This document shows, piece after piece, positions 8,741 to 17,385 of a DNA stretch of 46,482 nucleotides. Origin of the DNA: an uncultured Bacilli bacterium (lineage in GTDB: Bacteria > Bacillota_I > Bacilli_A > RF39 > UBA660). A model generated the notes under the pieces. It did not search any database and was not told where the DNA came from. It saw nothing but the letters and a program-made list of their open reading frames with translations. Made by a program: the position numbers and the translations under genes. The stretch covers positions 1 to 46,482 of the forward strand of contig CALVON010000024.1 of assembly GCA_944350315.1 (NCBI GenBank), read 5' to 3'. Positions within the stretch are counted from its first letter, which is position 1. Each line of letters opens with the position of its first letter.

Positions 8741-9438
8741 TGACAAAAGAAGAGTTTATTAAAAGTATATATAGCAAAAATTACATTAATAAATTTGTTT
8801 GTAAGATAAAGTTATTAGGAGTAAATAATAAAATAAATCCATATAATCTTATTTTACTAAGATTATTGAGTACTATTTTCATATTTATTTTGATATTATA
8901 TTTTGTTAAATTTGGATATATCTTAGCTCCTATAATGAGTATCATATATTATTTTTTATTTAATTATTTCCTAGTTAATAATAAAATAAAAAAGAGGGCT
9001 ATTATACTTGAGAATGAAGCGATGCATTTTTTTGAGGTTTTAACCTTATCACTTGAGACTGGTAGGAATTTGGTCGAAGCAGTTGATGTAACAGTTTCTA
9101 ATGTTTCGGGTATATTATCTGATGAATTTAAAGAAGCAATTAGAGAGGTCTCTTTTGGAAAAAGTTTAAATGAGGCTTTAAATGATATGAATGAAAGAAT
9201 TCCCTCAGAAAATGTTAGTAATATAATTCTTTCTTTGACTCAGGCAAATTTATATGGGAATAGTATTATAGAAAATTTATATGATCAAATTGATTATTTG
9301 AGAGAAAAAAGAAAATTAGAAGTAAAAGGAAGAATAAGTAAAGTCCCTGTATTGATTAGTGTTATATCAGTATTTTTCTTTATTCCTTTACTTTTAATGA
9401 TTATATTAGGACCAATATTGTTGAATTATATTAAATAA
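8740..9438 (+). CDS. tadC: TadC-like inner-membrane platform protein
   Basis: The 232-aa partner of TadB has two membrane helices at about 40-85, a T2SSF domain with LSLETGRNLVEAVD and FGKSLNEALNDM, and a C-terminal helix ending in a short tail. The start overlaps the tadB stop by one base. It is the last gene of the Tad run. No prepilin peptidase (TadV/CpaA), no CpaB and no secretin follow; the secretin is not expected in a single-membrane cell, but a peptidase must be encoded elsewhere. Confidence 0.87.
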   Translation: MTKEEFIKSIYSKNYINKFVCKIKLLGVNNKINPYNLILLRLLSTIFIFILILYFVKFGYILAPIMSIIYYFLFNYFLVNNKIKKRAIILENEAMHFFEVLTLSLETGRNLVEAVDVTVSNVSGILSDEFKEAIREVSFGKSLNEALNDMNERIPSENVSNIILSLTQANLYGNSIIENLYDQIDYLREKRKLEVKGRISKVPVLISVISVFFFIPLLLMIILGPILLNYIK

Positions 9439-9500
9439 TATAGCTTAGTCTTTTAAAAATAAGTAATTTGTGATAAGATATTTAATGAGAGGTGGAATTT

Positions 9501-10217
9501 ATGTCAGGTCATAGTAAATGGTCAACAATAAAGAGAAAAAAAGGTGCAATCGATGCAGCAAGGAGTAAGGTGTTTCAAAAGTTAGCAAAAGAATTGTATG
9601 TGGCTGCAAAATCTGGCGATCTTGATCCTGCAAATAATGCGAGTTTAAGAATGGTTGTAGAAAAAGCAAAGGCGGAAAACATGCCTAAAGCTAACATAGA
9701 ATCGGCAATTGCAAAAGCAGCAAGCAAGGGATCTAGCGAAAACTATGAATTTATTAGATATGAGGGATATGGACCATCGGGAATAGCTATTATGATAGAT
9801 TGTTTAACTGATAATAAAAATAGAACGGCAGGTTTTGTTAGAAGTACACTTTCTAAAAGAGGTGGAAATTTAGGCACAGATGGATCTGTTAGTTATATGT
9901 TTAAAAGAAAAGGATTAATAGTTTTAGAAAATATTTATGATGAAGATAAAATAATGGAAGATGTTTTAGAAATGAATGTATTAGATATTTTAATTGATGA
10001 TGATATTACAATATATACTGATGCTGATAAATTTCTAGAAGTAAAAGATAAGTTAGATAGTTTAGGATATAATAAGTTTTTAATTAGTGAAGTAACTTTC
10101 ATTCCAGATAATTATTTATCTTTATCAGAAGAAGCGTCAGAAAAAATCTTATCGCTTATTGAAGCTTTAGAAGATATTGATGATGTTCAAGCTGTATATC
10201 ATAATTTAGAAATATAG
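9501..10217 (+). CDS. yebC: YebC/TACO1-family regulator
   Basis: The 238-aa protein opens with the signature MSGHSKWSTIKRKKGAID and continues with the conserved KAENMPKANIESAI and YEGYGPSGIAIM segments; length is normal. Family members bind DNA and act as transcriptional regulators, and related proteins aid translation of polyproline stretches. GAGGTGG precedes ATG 9501, which gives the canonical N-terminus; an in-frame codon at 9492 would only add three residues. Confidence 0.95.
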   Translation: MSGHSKWSTIKRKKGAIDAARSKVFQKLAKELYVAAKSGDLDPANNASLRMVVEKAKAENMPKANIESAIAKAASKGSSENYEFIRYEGYGPSGIAIMIDCLTDNKNRTAGFVRSTLSKRGGNLGTDGSVSYMFKRKGLIVLENIYDEDKIMEDVLEMNVLDILIDDDITIYTDADKFLEVKDKLDSLGYNKFLISEVTFIPDNYLSLSEEASEKILSLIEALEDIDDVQAVYHNLEI

Positions 10218-10228
10218 AGGTATAATTA

Positions 10229-10420
10229 ATGAAAGATTTAGAAGAATTTAGAAAAGAAAGAGATTTAATTATTTCTGAAATAGGAGAATTTGATGAAGAA
10301 GATTTTGTAAGATCAGGAATTTCTTTAGAAGAGTATACAAATCCTAATGAAGAGACAATTAAGAAATTAATTGAATATGTATCAAGAGAATATGATCAGA
10401 CTTCAATATATAGTGAATAA
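10229..10420 (+). CDS. Small acidic hypothetical protein
   Basis: A 63-residue protein, rich in Glu and predicted mostly helical, starts 11 bp after yebC with AGAGGT upstream. It has no signal peptide, membrane segment or motif I recognise. It is probably co-transcribed with yebC and is followed at once by a strong terminator, which supports it being the last gene of that unit. Confidence 0.65.
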   Translation: MKDLEEFRKERDLIISEIGEFDEEDFVRSGISLEEYTNPNEETIKKLIEYVSREYDQTSIYSE

Positions 10421-10425
10421 GATAG

Positions 10426-10457
10426 AAACTAGTTTTTTCGATAAACTAGTTTTTTTA
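10426..10457 (+). terminator. Terminator after the yebC unit
   Basis: AAACTAGTTT occurs twice (10426-10435 and 10443-10452). The decamer is its own reverse complement, giving a 10-bp stem with a 7-nt loop, followed by a T run. Confidence 0.85.
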
Positions 10458-10482
10458 TGTTGTATTTTACATATTATTTAAT

Positions 10483-11154
10483 ATGAGATTTAGAAGTCAT
10501 AGAAAAAATAAAGTAAAAAAATATTTTTCTAGGGGATTAATAATTATTATAGTATCTTTGATATGTTCTTTTGTGTTTATTAATTATTTTTCTAAAAAGG
10601 TCGACAAAATATTATTTCCAATGGCCGAGACCAAACTTAGAAAGATTGTGTCTACTTTAATTAATGAGTCAACTGAAAATATAGAGTTTGATAAAAAATT
10701 ATTTTCTTTAGTTAAAGATGACAGTAATGAAATAAAAATGATAAATTATGATTCATATGAGGTTACTAAATTAATTAATGAGGTAACTAGTAATATTGAA
10801 GGAAGATTAGATAAAATATATGAGGATAATAGTAATAAAAGTGAGTTTGAAAATTATATTGTTCAAGAAATTCCTTTTGGAAGTATTATGAATAGTAGCC
10901 TTTTAAACGGTTTGGGGCCTAAAATTAAGATTAAGTCTAAAATGGTAGGAAGTATAATTAGTAATATAGAAACAGAGGTTAAGCCTTATGGAATAAATAA
11001 CGCTTATATTGAGACAAGAATTTATTTGGAGGTTCGAGCGAAAATATTTTTGCCTTTTGTAACAGAGGAAATAAAAATTTCTAATGTGATTCCAATATCA
11101 ATGAATATAGTTCAAGGAAATGTTCCAGAAGGCTATATAACGAGTTATAAATAA
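10483..11154 (+). CDS. yunB: YunB-family sporulation-associated protein
   Basis: This 223-aa protein has a basic N-terminus, a membrane helix at about 17-36 and a long outer domain. The conserved YunB features are clear: ETKLRKIV-like MAETKLRKIVSTLIN, the IPFGSIMNSSLLNGLGPKI segment, VEPYGINN-like VKPYGINNAYIETRIY, and the C-terminal IPISMNIVQGNVPEGYI. In Bacillus, YunB is under sporulation control and its loss impairs spore formation; the mechanism is not established. No other sporulation gene is visible here. No Shine-Dalgarno precedes the ATG; a TATTAT box ends only 5 nt upstream, so the mRNA may be leaderless. Confidence 0.85.
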   Translation: MRFRSHRKNKVKKYFSRGLIIIIVSLICSFVFINYFSKKVDKILFPMAETKLRKIVSTLINESTENIEFDKKLFSLVKDDSNEIKMINYDSYEVTKLINEVTSNIEGRLDKIYEDNSNKSEFENYIVQEIPFGSIMNSSLLNGLGPKIKIKSKMVGSIISNIETEVKPYGINNAYIETRIYLEVRAKIFLPFVTEEIKISNVIPISMNIVQGNVPEGYITSYK

Positions 11155-11160
11155 AAGATG

Positions 11161-11940
11161 TTACCCAAGAGCAACATCTAATACCATCATTATTGAGAAT
11201 CCAATAATGGTGGAAATAGCCATAAATTCTTTTTTACTATTGCTTTGACTTTCAGGAATTAGTTCTGAAACTACAACATAAATCATTGCACCAGCAGCAA
11301 AAGATAGGAAAAATGGTAATAAAACTTGTACTTTGAGCACTAAAAATGCACCTATGACTCCAAAAATTGGTTCTACAATAGCAGATAATTGTCCATAAAA
11401 GAAGGCTTTTTTTCTACTGTATCCTTCTCTTAATAGTGGAATTGATACTGCTGATCCTTCTGGAAAATTTTGTAATCCAATGCCAAGTGCTAACATTAAT
11501 GCAGAAATTGTAGTAGCGCCTTCTAGACCATAAAATATTGAGCCAAATGCAATTCCTACGGCGAGACCTTCTGGAATGTTATGAATAGTAATTGATGATA
11601 CTAGCATAAGAATTCGTTTGTTCTTTTTACTTAATAATTTATTAAATATTTTGTCTGCTAAAAATAATAGCATTCCTCCTGCTAAAAAGCCAATTAGTAT
11701 GGTTAACCATGGATTTAAATTTAATGAAATAGAGTTGTCGATAGCAGGCGATAGTAATGAAAAATATGAAGCTGCTATCATGACTCCAGCAGCAAATCCT
11801 AGCATTGCGTCCATAATATTTTTACTTATTTTTTTAAAAAAGAAAACTATACTAGCGCCTAACGCAGTTATTCCATATGTTAATAATGTAGCAAGTAATG
11901 CTTGATAAATATAGTTTAGTTCCATAAACCAATTAATCAT
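11161..11940 (-). CDS. ZIP-family metal transporter (GufA type)
   Basis: This 259-aa, roughly eight-helix membrane protein of the ZIP family imports divalent metals (Zn, possibly Fe or Mn) into the cytoplasm. Helix 4 carries ITIHNIPEGLAVG (H120, E124) and helix 5 carries GIGLQNFPEGSAVSIPLL (Q157, N158, E161). Gln in place of the second His is the usual GufA-subgroup pattern. The start follows GAGGTG on the minus strand. It stands alone between yunB and ddl on the opposite strand. The substrate cannot be told from the sequence. Confidence 0.88.
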   Translation of the reverse strand: MINWFMELNYIYQALLATLLTYGITALGASIVFFFKKISKNIMDAMLGFAAGVMIAASYFSLLSPAIDNSISLNLNPWLTILIGFLAGGMLLFLADKIFNKLLSKKNKRILMLVSSITIHNIPEGLAVGIAFGSIFYGLEGATTISALMLALGIGLQNFPEGSAVSIPLLREGYSRKKAFFYGQLSAIVEPIFGVIGAFLVLKVQVLLPFFLSFAAGAMIYVVVSELIPESQSNSKKEFMAISTIIGFSIMMVLDVALG

Positions 11941-12083
11941 AAAAACACCTCATTAATATTGTATGAATATTTTCAATTTGTGTTATGGTAAAAAAAGTTT
12001 ATATTAAGTTAATTTAATGCTAAATAATAAAAAAGACATTATTTTTTGATATTTCTTTTTATGTCAACAAATAGTTATAATGT

Positions 12084-12112
12084 TTGACTACCACTATTTT
12101 ATATGATAAACT
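12084..12112 (+). promoter_or_regulatory. Promoter of the ddl-ruvAB unit
   Basis: TTGACT (12084-12089), a 17-bp spacer and TAAACT (12107-12112) lie about 21 bp ahead of the ddl ATG, with AAGGTGAT between. The -35 is strong and the -10 is imperfect. Confidence 0.5.
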
Positions 12113-12133
12113 TAAAATGAAGGTGATTGTAAG

Positions 12134-13288
12134 ATGAAATTAAAAGTTGGTGTAATATTTGGTGGAAAAAGCCTTGAACATGAACTATCAATTATTACGG
12201 CATTACAGGCTATGGATAACATTGATACAGATAAGTATGATGTTGTTCCTATATATATAACTAAGGATTTGACATGGTATTCTTCAGGATGTTTAAGATA
12301 TATTGATAGTTTTAATAATTATAATTTAATAGAGAAATATGCTACAAGAGTAAATTTAATTAATAAAAAAGGTAGATATATTCTTCAAACAGCTGGACTA
12401 ATTAAAAGGGAATTGACTGAATTACATCTAATTATCCCAATGGTTCATGGACGTGGTACAGAGGATGGAACTATACAAGGATATTTGCAAATGGTTGGAA
12501 TCCCATATGTGTCAAATAATATCTATTCATCAGTTATATGTCAAGATAAAGTTTTTACTAAACAGTTGTTAGAATATAATGAGTTGCCTGTGATTAAATA
12601 TGTTTGGTGTTTTGATAATGAATATAATAAAAACAAGGAAGAATTGTTTAAGAAAATTGATAAATTAAATTATCCATTAATTATAAAACCAGCAACTTTA
12701 GGATCTAGTATAGGTATTAAAACTGTTAGAAGGAAAGAAGAATTAGATACGGCAATTAATGAAGTATTGAAATATGATCGCAAAATTATAATTGAAGAAT
12801 TATTAGATGATGTTTTAGAATATAATATATCAATTTTAAAAACGAATGATAAGTTATATATATCTTCTATTGAAGAGATAGAAACTAAACTTGAGTATCG
12901 TGATTATGTTGATAAATGCAATTTAGAAAACTATACAAATGGGAATATTGTAAGAAGTGTTCCAGCTAAAATTTCAGAAAAAATGGCTGAAGAAATTATT
13001 GATTTAGCTAAGAAAACAATTAATTTTTTAAATAATACTGGATTGTCAAGAATTGATTTTTTATATGATAGTAAAAAAAAGAAATTATATATTGATGAAA
13101 TTAATAGTATACCTTCATGTTTTTCTCATCATTTATGGGAAGATGCTAATATTTCATATAAAGAATTATTTAATATAATGATAAATGATACGATAAAGAA
13201 TATTAATCGTGATAGTGAAATGATAACGACAATGGATATGAGTGTTTTAAAAAATTTAAAAAATAGTGATATTAAGGAATTTAGATAG
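12134..13288 (+). CDS. ddl: D-alanine--D-alanine ligase
   Basis: This 384-aa ATP-grasp enzyme makes D-Ala-D-Ala for peptidoglycan. Features: N-terminal VIFGGKSLEHELSI, MVHGRGTEDGTIQGYLQM, the ATP-grasp segment IIKPATLGSSIGIKTV, and the C-terminal metal-binding EINSIPSCFSHHLW where other ligases have an E-N-[TS]-x-P-G pattern. AAGGTGAT precedes the start. The stop codon lies one base before the ruvA start, so it heads a ddl-ruvA-ruvB unit. Its presence implies a cell wall, which separates this organism from true wall-less Mollicutes. Confidence 0.92.
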   Translation: MKLKVGVIFGGKSLEHELSIITALQAMDNIDTDKYDVVPIYITKDLTWYSSGCLRYIDSFNNYNLIEKYATRVNLINKKGRYILQTAGLIKRELTELHLIIPMVHGRGTEDGTIQGYLQMVGIPYVSNNIYSSVICQDKVFTKQLLEYNELPVIKYVWCFDNEYNKNKEELFKKIDKLNYPLIIKPATLGSSIGIKTVRRKEELDTAINEVLKYDRKIIIEELLDDVLEYNISILKTNDKLYISSIEEIETKLEYRDYVDKCNLENYTNGNIVRSVPAKISEKMAEEIIDLAKKTINFLNNTGLSRIDFLYDSKKKKLYIDEINSIPSCFSHHLWEDANISYKELFNIMINDTIKNINRDSEMITTMDMSVLKNLKNSDIKEFR

Positions 13289-13289
13289 T

Positions 13290-13844
13290 ATGTATGGATA
13301 TATAAATGGTATTATTAAAGATATTGATTGTAATTATGTAATTATTGATAATAATGGTATTGGATATTTAATTTATGTTCCTAATCCATATTATTATAAA
13401 TTAGAAGAGAGGTATACAATATATACTTATAATCATGTAAAAGAAGATGAATATTCTTTATATGGATTTAAAAATAAGGAAGAATTGAATCTTTTTTTAA
13501 AACTTATTTCTGTTAAGGGACTAGGGCCTAGAATGGCACTACCAATGTTAGCCACAGGATCAATAAATGGTATTAAAGATGCTATTGATAGAGAAAATAT
13601 TCTTTATTTAAAAAAATTTCCTAAAATTGGAGATAAAGTTGCAAGGCAAATAATTTTAGATTTAAAAGGAAAATTAAATGGAAATCAAATTAGTTTATTG
13701 GTAAGTGAGGATAATGAATTAATTGATGCCTTGTTAGCTCTTGGATATAAACAAGCTGATATTAAGAAAGTCATCGTTAACGTTGATAGAAATCTTTCTC
13801 TTGAAGAACAAATAAAAGAGTCATTAAAATTATTATTAAAATAA
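13290..13844 (+). CDS. ruvA: Holliday junction branch migration protein RuvA
   Basis: The 184-aa protein starts MYGYINGIIKDI as RuvA does, with the N-terminal OB-fold, tandem helix-hairpin-helix motifs (ISVKGLGPRMALPML and LKKFPKIGDKVARQIILDLKGKL) and a short C-terminal RuvB-binding domain at about 140-184. ATG 13290 is chosen to match the family N-terminus; AAGGAA lies 10 nt upstream inside ddl. It works with RuvB in recombination repair, and the short linker is typical of low-GC species. Confidence 0.95.
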   Translation: MYGYINGIIKDIDCNYVIIDNNGIGYLIYVPNPYYYKLEERYTIYTYNHVKEDEYSLYGFKNKEELNLFLKLISVKGLGPRMALPMLATGSINGIKDAIDRENILYLKKFPKIGDKVARQIILDLKGKLNGNQISLLVSEDNELIDALLALGYKQADIKKVIVNVDRNLSLEEQIKESLKLLLK

Positions 13845-13873
13845 AAATATTTTAAACGAAAATGGGTGACATA

Positions 13874-14863
13874 ATGAACGAGAAAAGAATTTTAACAAAT
13901 GAAATATTGCTTGAGGATAATATTGATAATATCCGTCCTCAAACTCTTGATGAATATATTGGACAAAGTGAAGTAAAGGAAAACATTAAAGTATTTATCA
14001 AATCTGCTTTAATTAGGGGAGAAAGCCTTGACCATGTTCTTTTGTATGGTCCACCAGGATTAGGAAAAACAACTTTAGCATATATAATTGCAAATGAACT
14101 CGGAAGTAATATTAAGACTGCTTCTGGACCATCTATTGAAAAAAGTGGGGATTTAGCAGCAATTCTTTCAACGCTAGAGCCTAATGATGTTTTATTTATT
14201 GATGAAATTCATCGTATTCCAAGATATATTGAAGAAATTTTATATCCTGCAATGGAAGATTTTTATTTAGATATAGTTATTGGGGGAGAGGGAACTAGTA
14301 GAAATATAAAAATAAATTTACCACGATTCACTTTAATAGGCGCTACAACTAGAGCAGGAGATTTATCTAGCCCTTTGAGGGATCGTTTTGGGATTATTTC
14401 TAAATTAAATTATTACTCTGAGGATGAACTTTATTTAATTATCAAAAGGACTTCACGAGTATTAAATACTAGTATTACAGATGATGCAGCAAGAGAATTA
14501 GCAAAAAGAAGTCGTGGTACTCCTAGAATAGCTAATCGTTTATTTAAAAGAGTTAGAGATTTTGCCTTAGTAAATGGTGATGGTGTAATTAATACTGAAA
14601 TTTTAAATGATGCCTTAAGTAGATTAAAAGTTGATAAACAGGGATTGGATGAGACAGATTATAATCTTTTATTATCTATTATTGAAAAATTTAATGGTGG
14701 TCCAGTTGGAATTGAAGCTATTGCTTCATCTATTGGAGAAGAGGTGTCAACCATTGAAGATGTGTATGAACCATACTTGCTTCAAAATGGGTATTTAAAG
14801 AGAACTTCACGAGGCAGAATGGTAACAGATAAAACATATGAATATTTGGGAATAAAAAAATAG
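13874..14863 (+). CDS. ruvB: Holliday junction helicase RuvB
   Basis: The 329-aa AAA+ motor has Walker [10 protein letters not shown] (59-67), Walker [11 protein letters not shown], sensor 1 [18 protein letters not shown], and a C-terminal winged helix ending in [20 protein letters not shown] 13874 follows GGGTGA and gives a typical N-terminus; an in-frame ATG at 13862 would overlap that site. It is co-directional with ruvA, 29 bp after it. Confidence 0.95.
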   Translation: MNEKRILTNEILLEDNIDNIRPQTLDEYIGQSEVKENIKVFIKSALIRGESLDHVLLYGPPGLGKTTLAYIIANELGSNIKTASGPSIEKSGDLAAILSTLEPNDVLFIDEIHRIPRYIEEILYPAMEDFYLDIVIGGEGTSRNIKINLPRFTLIGATTRAGDLSSPLRDRFGIISKLNYYSEDELYLIIKRTSRVLNTSITDDAARELAKRSRGTPRIANRLFKRVRDFALVNGDGVINTEILNDALSRLKVDKQGLDETDYNLLLSIIEKFNGGPVGIEAIASSIGEEVSTIEDVYEPYLLQNGYLKRTSRGRMVTDKTYEYLGIKK

Positions 14864-14884
14864 ATAAAGAGAAAGGAAAGGTAT

Positions 14885-16483
14885 ATGAAATTAAATATAA
14901 AAAGAATTATTCTTACATTATTATTTTCGCTTATATTATATTACTTTATATTGCCACCAATTAATTTAAAAAGTATAGAATTTTATTATTTTATTATATT
15001 AATTAGTATTATATATTTGTTAACTGGTGTTCTTGAAATAAATTCAATTATTAAAAATCATCATCTTATTAATTTTAAAATGAATACAAGAAAATTAAAT
15101 TATTTCGTTTATGCATATGTAGGAATAGCAGGTATAATTTTTATTGTTAATTTGATAGTCTCGCCTATGTTTAACTCTCATAGTTGGGCTAATCGTATTG
15201 TCATAGATAAAGATAAAGAATTTGTGGAGAACATTTCAGAAGTAGATTTAAATAAGTTGCCTTTATTAGATAAAGCGTCAAGCCAAAAATTGGGCGATCG
15301 TGTTATGGGTGAATTACCCGAATTAGTTAGTCAATTTTATGTTTCTAATTTGTATACTCAAATAAATTATAATGAAAAAATTGTAAGAGTAACTCCTCTT
15401 GAATACAATGGTTTTATTAAATATTTAAATAATTATAAAGAAGGCGTTAAAGGATACATTATAGTTGATTCTGTTTCTGGTGAAAGTGAATTAGTGAAAT
15501 TAGAAGATGGAATGAAATATATGCCTAGTGCTTACTTTTTTAAAAATCTATCTAGATATTTAAGAATAAAATATCCAACAGAAATATTTGGAAATAAAAG
15601 TTTTGAGATAGATAATGATGGAAATCCTTATTGGGTAGTACAAACTATTAAGTATAGTGGAATAGGAATAAAAAAAGAGGTCTCTGGAATTGTTTTAGTG
15701 GATGCTGTTTCTGGAAAAACAACTAAATATGATGTTGAAAAAATACCATCATGGATTGATCAGGTATATGATGCAGAATTAATTATTGAGCAAGTAGATG
15801 ATTGGGGTAAATATCAAAAAGGCTTTTTAAATTCGTTGTTTACTCAAAATGGTGTTGTCATGACTACTAAAGGCTATAATTATACTGTGATGAATGACGA
15901 TGTGTATCTTTATACAGGAATTACATCTGTTGCTAGTGATGAGTCAAATATAGGATTTATAATGACTAATCTTAGAACAAAAGAAACCAACTTTTATCGA
16001 GTTCCAGGAGCTGAAGAATATAGTGCTATGGCATCTGCAGAAGGACAAGTACAACAAATGGATTATAAATCATCATTTCCATTGCTAATAAATATAAATG
16101 GTAAAGCAACTTATTTAATGAGCTTAAAAGATTCTGCTGGACTTGTTAAAATGTATGCTTTTGTTGATGTGAAAGATTATCAAAAAGTTGTTGTAACAGA
16201 ATCTTCTTTGGGTATTCAAAAAGCCTATGATAATTATATAAATAATGTTAATTTTAGTGTTGATAGTGGTAATATAATAGAAAAAGATATTGTTATTTCT
16301 AGTATAAAAGATGTTATTATTGATGGTAATACATATTATTATTTAATAGATAGTGAAGGTCAAAAATATAAAGTATCAATAAAGGTAGACCAAGATATTT
16401 TGCCATTTTTAAGAGAGGGTTCAAAAATAACAATTGGTTACATTCAAGAAAAAGATATTATTGAAATAAAAACTATTAAATAA
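14885..16483 (+). CDS. Large membrane protein with PepSY-like repeats, unknown function
   Basis: This 532-aa protein has three N-terminal membrane helices (about 8-24, 31-48 and 73-94) and a long outer region. That region contains two segments, YIIVDSVSGESELVKL and GIVLVDAVSGKTTKYDVE, which look like the end of PepSY domains (a hydrophobic strand followed by D-x-x-[ST]-G). The C-terminal part is beta-rich without a known motif. GAAAGGAAAGG precedes the start. It is likely transcribed with ruvB, 21 bp upstream, but is functionally unrelated as far as can be seen. Similar proteins occur in low-GC bacteria without assigned function (recollection, not checked). Confidence 0.6.
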   Translation: MKLNIKRIILTLLFSLILYYFILPPINLKSIEFYYFIILISIIYLLTGVLEINSIIKNHHLINFKMNTRKLNYFVYAYVGIAGIIFIVNLIVSPMFNSHSWANRIVIDKDKEFVENISEVDLNKLPLLDKASSQKLGDRVMGELPELVSQFYVSNLYTQINYNEKIVRVTPLEYNGFIKYLNNYKEGVKGYIIVDSVSGESELVKLEDGMKYMPSAYFFKNLSRYLRIKYPTEIFGNKSFEIDNDGNPYWVVQTIKYSGIGIKKEVSGIVLVDAVSGKTTKYDVEKIPSWIDQVYDAELIIEQVDDWGKYQKGFLNSLFTQNGVVMTTKGYNYTVMNDDVYLYTGITSVASDESNIGFIMTNLRTKETNFYRVPGAEEYSAMASAEGQVQQMDYKSSFPLLININGKATYLMSLKDSAGLVKMYAFVDVKDYQKVVVTESSLGIQKAYDNYINNVNFSVDSGNIIEKDIVISSIKDVIIDGNTYYYLIDSEGQKYKVSIKVDQDILPFLREGSKITIGYIQEKDIIEIKTIK

Positions 16484-16500
16484 AAATGTCATATTGTTAA

Positions 16501-16541
16501 AAAAGTAAATACAGTAATAAGATGTATTTACTTTTTTATAT
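16501..16541. terminator. Bidirectional terminator between the membrane protein gene and lexA
   Basis: AAAAGTAAATACA (16501-16513) pairs with TGTATTTACTTTT (16523-16535), a 13-bp stem with T-rich flanks on both strands. It serves the convergent plus-strand gene and lexA. Confidence 0.85.
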
Positions 16542-16571
16542 CTAAAAATAGGTTAATTAAAAGCTATTTTA

Positions 16572-17201
16572 TTAAAATTTTCGGTATAGTCCAATAGCTT
16601 TTCCTAAAATAGTTACATTTTTTAAAATAATAGGTTCCATATAATCATTTTCTGGTTGCAATCTAAAATATCCGTTTTCTTTATAAAAAGTTTTTAAGGT
16701 AACCTCATTATCATCATTCATTGCAACTACAACATCACCATTTTTGGCATCTTTGCATCTTTCAACAATTACGATATCATTTGAAAAAATACCTTTATTT
16801 ATCATGCTTTCACCATCTACTTTTAAGGTAAAAACTTCTTTTTGCTTTGGAATTAAATAAGAAGGCAGCGTGAAAAATTCATTTGGTACTTCAATTGCTT
16901 CGATAGGAGAACCTGCAGTAATTTTTCCAAGTAACGGAACATTGACAACGTCTTCTCCTTTTGTTTCATATTCATTAGGAACTAACAGTTCTAGTGCTTT
17001 ATTTCCCTCTTTGCTTCTTTTTATATAACCTTTATCAACTAAATGATTTATATGAACGTGGACGGTTGCTGGCGAAGATAAATTAATAGCGCTACATATT
17101 TGTCTAATAGATGGTGGGTATTTATTATCAGCATGGAACTGTTTAATAAAATCTAAAACTTCTTTTTGTTTTGTTGTTAATCCATCAGTTTTTTGTCTCA
17201 T
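16572..17201 (-). CDS. lexA: LexA repressor of the SOS response
   Basis: The 209-aa protein has an N-terminal winged helix (LTTKQKEVLDFI, IRQICSAINLSSPATVHVHI), a hinge, and an S24 autoprotease domain. Cleavage bond A96-G97 (ITAGSP), nucleophile S132 (GESM) and general base K170 are all present. DNA damage activates RecA, which stimulates self-cleavage and de-repression. The start at 17201 has AAAGGAG upstream; a longer in-frame start at 17249 would run through the promoter and LexA box and is rejected. It is divergent from a small membrane-protein gene with LexA-like boxes between. Confidence 0.96.
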   Translation of the reverse strand: MRQKTDGLTTKQKEVLDFIKQFHADNKYPPSIRQICSAINLSSPATVHVHINHLVDKGYIKRSKEGNKALELLVPNEYETKGEDVVNVPLLGKITAGSPIEAIEVPNEFFTLPSYLIPKQKEVFTLKVDGESMINKGIFSNDIVIVERCKDAKNGDVVVAMNDDNEVTLKTFYKENGYFRLQPENDYMEPIILKNVTILGKAIGLYRKF

Positions 17202-17220
17202 AAAAGCTCCTTTCATATAA

Positions 17221-17249
17221 ATATTAACATATAACTTTAAAAAAGTCAA
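17221..17249 (-). promoter_or_regulatory. lexA promoter
   Basis: On the minus strand TTGACT (17249-17244), a 17-bp spacer and TAATAT (17226-17221) form a near-consensus promoter. LexA-like box 1 overlaps the -35, giving the expected autorepression. Confidence 0.75.
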
Positions 17250-17260
17250 ACATTTGTTTA
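17247..17260. promoter_or_regulatory. LexA-like box 1
   Basis: CAAACATTTGTTTA matches 8 of 10 fixed positions of the Gram-positive SOS box CGAACN4GTTYG and contains a perfect 12-bp palindrome. It overlaps the lexA -35. Confidence 0.7.
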
Positions 17261-17299
17261 TATATTAAGAAAAGACATTTTACATATTAATGTAAAAAA

Positions 17300-17313
17300 C
17301 GAACAAATGTTTA
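17300..17313. promoter_or_regulatory. LexA-like box 2
   Basis: CGAACAAATGTTTA matches 9 of 10 fixed positions of the Gram-positive SOS box. It lies midway between the lexA promoter and the promoter of the divergent small gene. Confidence 0.75.
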
Positions 17314-17332
17314 TTTATTTTTTGAAAATATA

Positions 17333-17361
17333 TTGACGCAAACAGCTGTATGCATTAAAAT
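17333..17361 (+). promoter_or_regulatory. Promoter of the SOS-type small membrane protein
   Basis: TTGACG (17333-17338), a 17-bp spacer and TAAAAT (17356-17361) lie 25 bp before the ATG at 17386. Confidence 0.75.
17339..17352. promoter_or_regulatory. LexA-like box 3
   Basis: CAAACAGCTGTATG matches 8 of 10 fixed SOS-box positions and is centred in the imperfect palindrome GCAAACAGCTGTATGC. It fills the spacer of the divergent promoter, where repressor binding would block transcription. Confidence 0.6.
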
Positions 17362-17385
17362 AAAATTACAGAAAGGGTGATAAAA

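Noticed and set aside
12134-13288. Vancomycin-resistance type D-Ala-D-Lac ligase
   Set aside because: There are no vanH/vanX neighbours, and the gene sits with ruvAB as a housekeeping ligase; specificity cannot be read reliably by eye.
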